Assembly (NCBI GenBank): GCA_050735975.1 | Contig: JBOHVS010000363.1 | Coordinates: forward strand, 1 to 19,624 | Reading direction: 5' to 3' | DNA length: 19,624 nucleotides | From: DATMBL01 sp050735975 | GTDB lineage: Bacteria; Desulfobacterota; Binatia; UBA9968 | Shown: piece after piece, positions 1 to 5,407 of the stretch | Layout of the letters: each line of letters starts with the position of its first letter | How positions within the stretch are numbered: position 1 is the stretch's first letter | The notes under the pieces: generated by a model | Database searches by the model: none | What the model was told of the DNA's origin: nothing | What the model saw: only the letters and a program-made list of their open reading frames with translations | Position numbers and translations under genes: made by a program

Positions 1-633
1 GCGATCCGTCGGTATCCCAAGCTTCCCGTTGATCAGGATAAAAAGCATCCTCCCGGCTATCACCGGCTCGTAAACCGCATGGGCGTGAGAAAATAGATCA
101 TGAGCATCGTAGAAAACAGCTTCCCCCCGAGCTTGTAGAGCACGCCATTCGAGGGGACTGAACGTCTTGACGGGCGCATTTCGTGTGCCGCTGCTTTGCA
201 TGGCAAACCCCGCCGAGGAGTCGCGACGCTCAAAATCGCTCGGCGACGCTCGAAACGAGTTTCCTCCACGCACCACGTCAATCTTCCCCTTGAACTCATC
301 CGACGTAAGATAGACCCCTTCTGCCGCTAGCTTCACCAAGGTCTTCTCTAACCCATTGCGCTGAACCTCTGTCTGCAGATCGGAGAAATGACATCCTGCA
401 TGCTCGAGCAGTTTCTGATATGGACTGCCTGAACGCTCATAGATCTGCGCGCGGGCCAGCTGCAAAAATCGCTCGGCCCGGGTATCGAGAAGATTCTTGA
501 CCTCTTCTTCGGCTTGCTGGAGGGTGACGCGCTCGCGAAAAAATTTCGGCAGGGCAGCCGCCAGGCCAAGGCTACTTTTAATCTTGACCAGATCAAACTT
601 CAGCTCTTGGTAACTCTCTCTTACACCAGCCAT
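1..633 (-). CDS. Acyl-CoA/acyl-protein synthetase-like protein, 5' part (runs off window)
   Basis: An uninterrupted frame of 211 codons starts at ATG 633 and continues past the left edge, so only the N-terminal part is seen. An AAGGAG lies upstream of the ATG but about 13 nt away, which is long. The N-terminus is helical and charged. It is followed by a stretch with the pattern SPYQKLLEHAGC, GVYLTSDEFKGK and then SSGTRN. That order (short helix, 'F-K/R-G-K/R' block, Ser/Thr-Gly-rich loop) resembles proteins related to LuxE and AMP-forming acyl ligases, where the S/T-G loop binds phosphate. This assignment is from memory of the family, not from alignment. The start overlaps the 3' end of the DUF4926 gene by about 40 nt, so the two are probably cotranscribed. 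It has no evident defence role and may mark the chromosomal edge of the island. Confidence is high that it is a gene, low for function. Confidence 0.6.
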   Translation of the reverse strand, partial: MAGVRESYQELKFDLVKIKSSLGLAAALPKFFRERVTLQQAEEEVKNLLDTRAERFLQLARAQIYERSGSPYQKLLEHAGCHFSDLQTEVQRNGLEKTLVKLAAEGVYLTSDEFKGKIDVVRGGNSFRASPSDFERRDSSAGFAMQSSGTRNAPVKTFSPLEWRALQARGEAVFYDAHDLFSHAHAVYEPVIAGRMLFILINGKLGIPTDR

Positions 634-843
634 TTTGTGGCGTGATCTCCTTTTTCTGGACCGGGCGAATCTGGGAAGCATCTAAAGTCGCTATGGCTAA
701 CGTTTCGCCATCGAGAGCTACAAACTGCACCTCAAACGCTTCGCCCTTCTTGTGGACATGGATAACGGTGCCGACATCGCCTGTTTTTAACCCTTGCTCA
801 GGAACTTCTTTTCTCAAAACAACCTGTCATGTTCTTTGATCAT
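593..843 (-). pseudogene. DUF4926 domain protein, frameshifted near its start
   Basis: DUF4926 proteins are small, SH3-like, of unknown function, and often sit in toxin-antitoxin-like pairs. The body of the domain is intact: KTGDVGTVIHVHKKGEAFEV, then FVALDGETLAIATL, then QIRPV. The only good translation start is ATG 843, 5 nt behind a perfect AGGAGG. That frame reads MIKEHDR and then hits a stop, while the domain continues in another frame beginning around 817. Adding one G to the GG at 823-824 would restore MIKEHDRVVLRKEVPEQ, the usual start of this family. Either one base was lost or this is a sequencing error; a TTG start at 817 giving 74 residues is a poor alternative. The DUF6883-type partner often found beside DUF4926 is not visible. 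Confidence 0.7.
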
Positions 844-884
844 ACAGTCCTCCTATATGGGATGCGCCGTGAAAAGGGGACACC

Positions 885-1568
885 TCAGCCTGATAGACCA
901 GCGGCCGGCTTGACCGGATTGACAGGCGCCTCGGCCAGTCGCCCTTCGTCGTATTCGAGCAGCAGCTTCCACGCCCGCGTGTACTGCTGTACAACCTCCA
1001 GCACCGCCCGGCCTTCGTCGGTAACGAGCGCGTTCGCCGTCAGCGTGCGCGACAATAGACCGACTGCCTGTTCGATCTCACCGAGCCCTCGTTCCCGAAG
1101 CCGCTTTTCGTTGAGCGTATAGCCACGGAGCAGGTGATCTTTCAGTGTCCGAGTCGCCCAGATTCGGAACTGGGTGCCCCGTTTGGATTTCACGCGGTAA
1201 CCTATTGAAATTACAACGTCTAAGTTGTAGTGATCTACTTGGTAGGTTTTGCCATCCTCGGCAGTACGTGCAAAATTTGCACATACTGACTTAGCCTCCA
1301 GTTCCCCTTCTCTAAACACGCTACGAACGTGCTTAGTGATAACGGAACGCTCACGTCCAAACAGCTCGGCCATTTGAGCTTGGGTGAGCCAAACGGTGTC
1401 CCGATCCAAACGCACGTCCAGCTGAACTCGGCCGTCCGGCGCCTCGTAGAGAACAACCTCACCGCCCGCGTTTACCAAGCTCTGAATATTAGTAACCGGA
1501 GACTTTTCCCTTGACGGAGGACCTTGCAACCCTTTACGTCCACTACGTCCACCTAGACGTGATTTCAT
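885..1568 (-). CDS. rhuM: RhuM-family protein, C-terminus truncated
   Basis: RhuM proteins (named from Salmonella pathogenicity island 3) are common in R-M and mobile regions; their biochemical role is not established. Diagnostic blocks are present in order: DTVWLTQAQMAELFGRERSV (a helix-turn-helix-like BRO/ANT segment), TYQVDHYNLDVVISIGYRVK, then GTQFRIWATRTLKDHLLRGY. These are followed by a helical region ending EYDEGRL. I chose ATG 1568, which has GAGG just upstream, giving 227 residues; a GTG at 1583 in frame is the alternative. Relatives of this subtype usually continue after the EYDE-R-L segment into a further domain, in many cases Fic/Doc. Here the frame stops 16 residues later after VNPVKPAAGLSG, so the protein appears to have lost its C-terminal half. 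A perfect 9-bp inverted repeat lies 50-80 nt upstream. Confidence 0.85.
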   Translation of the reverse strand: MKSRLGGRSGRKGLQGPPSREKSPVTNIQSLVNAGGEVVLYEAPDGRVQLDVRLDRDTVWLTQAQMAELFGRERSVITKHVRSVFREGELEAKSVCANFARTAEDGKTYQVDHYNLDVVISIGYRVKSKRGTQFRIWATRTLKDHLLRGYTLNEKRLRERGLGEIEQAVGLLSRTLTANALVTDEGRAVLEVVQQYTRAWKLLLEYDEGRLAEAPVNPVKPAAGLSG

Positions 1569-1619
1569 TTTCCTCTGAACCACCGAGCAATCCTCTGTAA
1601 TTGCGCGCCTTCACCTTGG

Positions 1620-1646
1620 CAGTTATCCAGAGATTCCGGATAACTG
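1620..1646. promoter_or_regulatory. Inverted repeat upstream of rhuM, possible operator
   Basis: CAGTTATCC at 1620-1628 and its exact reverse complement GGATAACTG at 1638-1646 are separated by 9 nt. No T-run follows on the minus strand, so it is not a good terminator. Its place between the hsdR remnant and rhuM, next to a TTGACG at about 1653-1658 (minus strand) that could be a -35 box, fits an operator. No convincing -10 box was found. Confidence 0.35.
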
Positions 1647-1669
1647 AAGAACCGTCAAACTCGTTCTCT

Positions 1670-1852
1670 TTAAATAATTATATTTCTGATGTGGTCCGGA
1701 ATCGAACTGTTGCATTTTATGCAATTGTTGCCGGCCCGCTCGGCAAGAAATTCACCCGGCCCGATCTCCGGCCCGTGTTTGGTCGCGTATCCCAGGCTCT
1801 CCAACCACGCGAGCGCGGCCTCTTCGACCACGGATTCGGTGAAACTACCCAC
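1670..1852 (-). pseudogene. hsdR-like 5' fragment (type I restriction subunit N-terminus)
   Basis: The first 40 or so residues read SFTESVVEEAALAWLESLGY and then HGPEIGPGE and AER. That is the standard opening of one large HsdR subfamily, whose full proteins are about 1000 residues. After AERAG the similarity stops and the frame runs on for about 20 unrelated residues to a stop at 1670. The catalytic PD-(D/E)XK and helicase parts are absent, so this is a dead stub. The start is a GTG at 1852 that overlaps the stop of the four-helix-bundle gene upstream by 8 nt. The overlap shows the two were once translated as a coupled pair. This subfamily differs from the intact hsdR at 5408-8563, which opens MSPQGYTEERLVEQPA. 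Confidence 0.75.
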
Positions 1853-2423
1853 GAGTCTTCCTCGCCTGAAGCCGAGTCCGGTAAAGGCGCTCCGTAAACC
1901 CGCCTTCTCTCAGAAACTGTTGCTCCAACTGGCGCAGTTGCTGATCAAGCAAATAGTTCGTTTGGTTGATTAGGCAGCTAAGAGTGTTCGCGGCGACTTC
2001 AGGAGAGGAGTTTTCGATATAGGGCCTATAGATCTCATAGGTCCTATTGGCCTTATACACGAGCTTTCGAACTTCCTGCGCTCTCGGGTGGTCTTTTCCC
2101 CAAACTGCCAGCCTTCGCTGCCGCAAAAAGTCTTGGACATCGAGCAGTAGTTCTTCGAGGCTCGCCCGCGCCACGTTCACAAGCTTGAGTTCGGTCTTTT
2201 TGGAAGTGCCGGACGCCATGCTGCCTTCGGCAATATTTTGCTTGCCGCTCCGCGCCGCCTGCACCATCTGATCATGAGTCCGGGAACGGCGGTCCACAAA
2301 GCGATCGCAGAACGCCACGGTGCCGTCATAGACGATCTCAGAGTTCTGATAGGACTTCAGCTCGCGGTACCCGCCGTGTGCCGGGATCAAACGAGGGCCT
2401 GGGTTCTGTGGCTTATTCGCCAT
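1845..2423 (-). CDS. Four helix bundle suffix domain protein
   Basis: This 192-residue protein belongs to the family related to the four-helix-bundle proteins encoded in 23S rRNA intervening sequences, with an added C-terminal segment. Recognised blocks in order: IPAHGGYRELKSYQ near residue 15, IVYDGTVAFCDRF, then the hallmark QMVQAARSGKQNIAEGSMAS, then KLVNVARASLEELLLD. The rest is helical and rich in Q, L and R. No catalytic residues are known for the family and its function is unknown. The start is ATG 2423. The stop at 1845 overlaps the GTG of the hsdR 5' fragment, and an hsdM 3' fragment lies upstream. It is therefore probably the surviving accessory gene of a type I R-M locus that has otherwise decayed. 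Length and motifs look complete. Confidence 0.85.
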   Translation of the reverse strand: MANKPQNPGPRLIPAHGGYRELKSYQNSEIVYDGTVAFCDRFVDRRSRTHDQMVQAARSGKQNIAEGSMASGTSKKTELKLVNVARASLEELLLDVQDFLRQRRLAVWGKDHPRAQEVRKLVYKANRTYEIYRPYIENSSPEVAANTLSCLINQTNYLLDQQLRQLEQQFLREGGFTERLYRTRLQARKTRG

Positions 2424-2539
2424 CTCGTCTCGACGTGTCCTTGCTGTTGCTATTTGTCTTAACCGCGCCGTCTGTCTGATTTCCAGTTCCCAAACTCTCC
2501 GGCCGTGCTTGATCGCCGAGACTTTCCGGGAACTTTAAA

Positions 2540-2759
2540 CCGGGTCGGACGACGCTATGTCTCCGCAGCTCAGTTGGCTTGGTCCTACGCGGCAGTGACC
2601 TTACCCGAAAGCATGGCCACGCCTTGCTCCGTGAAGGCGTAAGGTATGGCCCGGCGCAAACCGCCCCAACTTGAAGTCACAATCTGTGATTTCAAGTTCG
2701 CGAACTCGCCGGCGGTCACTGAAACTTCGATACATGACCGGGGTCGGACCACGCCATGT
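2540..2759. repeat. Imperfect direct repeats bracketing the ORF6N remnant
   Basis: CCGGGTCGGACGACGCTATGT at 2540-2560 (21 nt, shortened form CCGGGTCGGAC-ACGC-ATGT) and the matching copy at 2738-2759 differ by one inserted G and two substitutions. They have the same orientation and flank the ORF6N fragment. The GGTCGGACC core is itself partly palindromic, as in many REP-type repeats. Two copies are too few to prove a repeat family. Confidence 0.4.
2585..2740 (-). pseudogene. ORF6N domain fragment
   Basis: On the minus strand from about 2707 the frame reads GEFANLKSQIVTSSWGG, then LRRAIPYAFTEQGVAMLSGK, and stops with TAG at 2585-2587. This is the most conserved part of ORF6N-domain proteins (phage and R-M-associated, KilA-N-like), where EEFANLKSQIVTSSWGG-RR-LPYAFTEQGVAMLSS is typical. 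Upstream, the normal FMFQLT segment has been replaced by IEVSVTA. Downstream, everything after MLS is missing. Only about 45 recognisable residues survive of a protein that usually has 150-300. No start codon or ribosome binding site is present. Confidence 0.7.
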
Positions 2760-2987
2760 GTCCTGAGCTGCAGCGTTTCCGTTCCATAAGACCGAGTGTT
2801 CTTAGCCTTAGCGGCTCACTTTCGTTGGACGTTTGAACGGCCTTCTCCGAATCCCATCGCTTTTCCTGGACGATGCCTTTTATGCCACCTTACGTACACC
2901 TTACGTGGGTAAATCAAGCAGTTGGCTTGGTCCGACCCGCCAATGGCGGAACAGCTTTCCGGAGGCGTTAGCCAATTTTGGATCCAT

Positions 2988-3143
2988 GCCGCCCAAGTCT
3001 CCGCCGATTTCGCAGAATTGCTCCAGAGCGGGGCGAGAACGTCCGGGATCGGGAAGGTTGTCGGATTCTTCCAGGCTTTCGTCGCGGAGCCAGAAGATGT
3101 CGAGGCTAGGCTTGTCGCGGTTGAAAAACCAGCCTGTCCCCAT
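2988..3143 (-). pseudogene. hsdM 3' fragment (type I methylase C-terminus)
   Basis: The frame reads FFNRDKPSLDIFWLRDESLE, then ESDNLPDP, then ALEQFCEIGGDLGG. This matches the C-terminal end of many HsdM subunits, where NLPDP is normally followed by (D)VIAAEIVEDL before ALEQF-EI--DL. Here the intervening block is missing. A neighbouring frame contains PDVLA, so a one-base insertion plus a small deletion is likely. The rest of the methylase, including the SAM-binding and NPPF motifs, is absent. It does not come from the intact hsdM at 16411-18618, which ends differently. It lies just beyond the three-gene cassette and marks the right end of a decayed second type I locus. Confidence 0.75.
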
Positions 3144-3160
3144 TTCTTCCTCTATACTGT

Positions 3161-3577
3161 TTAGGCCACCATGTTTGGCGGGGGCTCCAATGCCTTACCG
3201 GCAGCAACGGCGATTTGCTGCGCGATGATTTTCTGCGCTGGTTTTTCGGCTGGCCAACCAGTTACGTTGGCATGGTTGGGATTTTCTGGCAAAGCTGCTT
3301 CGACGACGCGTAGTTCCTGGCGTTGAAAAACAGAGACTTGGACGTCGGCTCGCCCCCGTAACGTTTGGCCAAGCTGCCGAGCCACATCGTGACCGATTTC
3401 CCATAGCTGAGTTTCAGAGAGTTGAAGGTGTCGGGTTACAGAAAGGTCAGGATAAGGATGCGGAATGAACGCGTCCGGACGAATTGTCCGATCCTGTCTA
3501 ACATAGCGGTGATAATGAATAAAGCGGGCAAGCCACTCCTCAGGGTCTATCGTTGGCAGTGTGCCGCCATTGCTCAT
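3161..3577 (-). CDS. Conserved protein of unknown function, third gene of TIGR04255 cassette
   Basis: 138 residues, start ATG 3577, whose ATGA overlaps the stop of the preceding gene (4 nt). The sequence is soluble, with no signal peptide or membrane segment. Distinctive blocks are EEWLARFIHYHRYVRQD (residues 13-29), DLSVTRHLQLSE (44-55), LWEIGHDVA (58-66), LRGRADVQVS (73-82) and NPNHANVTGWPAEKPAQKII (99-118). I recognise this as a conserved family, usually annotated hypothetical, in which the SVTRH, GRADV and NPNHANVTGWP-K blocks are near-invariant. The conserved H, N and K residues could be catalytic or ligand-binding, but no function is known. Overlap with its neighbour argues for one transcript with the two genes upstream. 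Confidence 0.8.
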   Translation of the reverse strand: MSNGGTLPTIDPEEWLARFIHYHRYVRQDRTIRPDAFIPHPYPDLSVTRHLQLSETQLWEIGHDVARQLGQTLRGRADVQVSVFQRQELRVVEAALPENPNHANVTGWPAEKPAQKIIAQQIAVAAGKALEPPPNMVA

Positions 3578-4071
3578 GCGGCCATAACCCGGTGGATGAG
3601 ATCAACGATCGCTTTGGGAGTTTCCCCAAAGAACGGCTCAGTACCGTAAGCTTTGGCTGATCCGATAAGAGCGGCGTAATGCAATTCCCCCTCAGGACTC
3701 ACGCTAACAGATAGTGTTCGTCGCGGCGAGCGGTACCATTCTACGGTAAGGTGACCATCGGGTTCGGCGCCAATAGATGGCGCCGGTATTCCTAGCGGCA
3801 ACGCCTGCAGGAATCTTTGCGCTAATTGGTAAGTTGTATCTAGCACTGGTTGCGCTTCGTAACCATCCCAATTAGGTTCGCGACACTCTTCGAGCGTCTG
3901 ATAAAGTTCACCGAATACCCCTCTAGCCTTCAATCCAAAGGCATAGGAATCCTGCAGGTGCCGACGCCCTTGTTCGACTTGGGACGCAACAAATTGCGCT
4001 GTATCGCTAGTACCAGAGGTGGGTACGGCACCCAGAGAAATAATAGCTGAGGCGGTCACTTCCATTAACAT
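3574..4071 (-). CDS. Conserved protein of unknown function, second gene of TIGR04255 cassette
   Basis: 165 residues from ATG 4071, which has GGAG 8 nt upstream. ATG 4065, forming TAATG with the stop of the TIGR04255 gene, is the alternative and loses two residues. Either start overlaps the upstream gene. Recognisable blocks are NWDGYEAQPV (residues 67-76), LPLGIPAPSIGAEPDGHL (91-108), EWYRSPRRTLSVSVSPEGEL (111-130), HYAAL (131-135) and YGTEPFF (142-148). The NWDGY...P-PSIG-EPDGH--LEW pattern marks a family commonly found beside TIGR04255 proteins and annotated hypothetical. The C-terminal half looks like a small beta-rich domain. The stop overlaps the next start by 4 nt. No enzymatic motif is evident. 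Confidence 0.8.
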   Translation of the reverse strand: MLMEVTASAIISLGAVPTSGTSDTAQFVASQVEQGRRHLQDSYAFGLKARGVFGELYQTLEECREPNWDGYEAQPVLDTTYQLAQRFLQALPLGIPAPSIGAEPDGHLTVEWYRSPRRTLSVSVSPEGELHYAALIGSAKAYGTEPFFGETPKAIVDLIHRVMAA

Positions 4072-4835
4072 CGGAACATCTCCAGCGCCTTTTCGGTAAT
4101 ACTGCCAAAGAACACCTTGTTCTTCAACCAACGCATTTCCAGCAAACGCTGACCGAAAAAACCGTCGTCGACGTCGAACCCCTGAGTCGTAAATACGTCA
4201 ATATCGAGTATCAGCGCGACTCGTGCATCTCCTGCACCACTCGGCCGTTGGACTGTTCGAATTACATTGATGGCGAAAGGGTAATCTGGCACGGCAAGAG
4301 TGTCATAATGCATGAAACTATCGAACGGGAGGTCCAGTTCGCGCGGGTTAGAAGGGGCCGGTTGGATAAAATCCTCGAAACGAACCTCCCCAGGCGGTAG
4401 CTTAATTCTGTTAATATAGCGGAGTCCGATCCGTTGAATGTCGACCGGTTGCGCAACCTCCCTGAAAATCGCCCACAGCCTTTGGCTTTCATCGAAAAGC
4501 TGGTCCCACGTTACATAAGGTTCGAGACGGCTAAATACAAAAGCGTCACGATTAAACTGTGCAATATGCTTCCCGTCGGAAGACCGATACCGAACTCCCT
4601 TCCAACCGAGTTCACTGACTTTCTGGGTCGGTGGCTTTCCGCCCTCGATCTTCACCTCGCCGTGAAATTCGCGCAAGGAATCGAGGAAGGTATAGCCAGC
4701 CAACCGTGGCTCAAGAGCAGAACGGAGGGACGACTCTTCCAGCGTCTTCGTCGCACGCGCTCGGATCTCTATCACCGCCTCGACGATCGGCGCACGCGGC
4801 AAGTTCTCAAAAATCTCATCGGTTTTGATCTCCAT
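4065..4835 (-). CDS. TIGR04255 family protein
   Basis: 256 residues from ATG 4835, which has GGGG a few nt upstream; a GTG at 4859 would add 8 residues. The start gives FENLPRAPIVEAVIEIR at the N-terminus, the family signature (P-x-x-P-I-x-E-A-x-x-E). Further family features are the WKGVRYRSSDGKHIAQFNRD block, where the protein is usually SxD-x-x--VQ-x--R, YVTWDQL, VQRIGLRYINRI-like IQRIGLRYINRIKLP, and an LDIDVFT strand with FFGSITEKALEMF at the C-terminus. Length is normal for the family. Function is unknown; members occur patchily and often beside defence genes. It is the first gene of a cassette whose three genes overlap each other. It starts about 84 nt after the unknown gene downstream of hsdR, so it could be on the R-M transcript or have its own promoter. 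Confidence 0.88.
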   Translation of the reverse strand: MEIKTDEIFENLPRAPIVEAVIEIRARATKTLEESSLRSALEPRLAGYTFLDSLREFHGEVKIEGGKPPTQKVSELGWKGVRYRSSDGKHIAQFNRDAFVFSRLEPYVTWDQLFDESQRLWAIFREVAQPVDIQRIGLRYINRIKLPPGEVRFEDFIQPAPSNPRELDLPFDSFMHYDTLAVPDYPFAINVIRTVQRPSGAGDARVALILDIDVFTTQGFDVDDGFFGQRLLEMRWLKNKVFFGSITEKALEMFRC

Positions 4836-4918
4836 GGCCCCCAGCGTACTCACAGACACCCCAACCCATTCTTATCCGGATTTCGTTCAATTTGGAAACA
4901 TCGAATTGTATAGCCTCA

Positions 4919-5367
4919 TCAGTCTGAGACTAATTGTGAACTATTTTCCGGCAGTTGACCAGCTTGCTTAGTGTTGTGTGATAACTTAGTCGACATCAAA
5001 CACAACGCTTCTAAACATTTCCCTTTTACTGAGCCCCAAGCCAGCAAGCGTAAATAATTCTTCCGAATAACTTGTTCCTTGGTGTCCGCAGTACTCTCGA
5101 TGAAGCTTTTGATACTTGCCCAGGCCTTCCCTACCCTTGTTTCGCGCTTCAAGAAATTTTCCGTTGCAACCTGAACTTGATAAGCAAAAGAACTCCTCAA
5201 AGATTCAACGGATAGAACTTGGCTGCTTTTACCGGGTTCACAAGAAAGTTGGAAGCGCCATGCGGACTTCAACCGTTCGGCCAAAGAATGCAAGGAACGG
5301 TAGAACACTTTAAATCCTCTGCTGCTCTCTCGCATTTTTTCTGTGTAATAGCTAACTCTTTATCCAT
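4919..5367 (-). pseudogene. Helical protein of unknown function behind hsdR, probable frameshift
   Basis: Two frames join here. ATG 5367, 40 nt after the hsdR stop, gives MDKELAITQKKCERAAEDLK. At 5308 a second frame continues VFYRSLHSLAERLKSAWRFQ and stays open to a stop at 4919. Adding one G at AAG|TG (5308) would fuse them into a 149-residue, highly charged, predicted all-helical protein with a coiled-coil-like N-terminus. Without that change the only start is ATG 5335, giving 138 residues with an unrelated opening and no ribosome binding site. I do not recognise the family. Base composition is visibly more A/T-rich than hsdR, suggesting a different origin. There is no signal peptide or membrane segment. 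Its position suggests it rides on the hsdR transcript. Confidence 0.45.
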
Positions 5368-5407
5368 AACGGTGTTGAGGGGCAAATAGTCCAGTTGCGC
5401 TTCGAAT

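Larger units (their letters stand above)
2424..2987. other. Decayed stretch with no intact gene
   Basis: Between the four-helix-bundle gene and the hsdM fragment no complete gene is visible. The stretch holds an ORF6N remnant (2585-2740), two copies of an imperfect 21-22 bp repeat (2540-2560 and 2738-2759), and a 15-bp direct repeat CAGTTGGCTTGGTCC at 2571-2585 and 2919-2933. On the minus strand an open frame without a start codon runs from about 2650 to 2413. It contains RRTKPTELRRHSVV and ends in a TAA overlapping the start of the four-helix-bundle gene. I do not recognise it. Confidence 0.6.
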
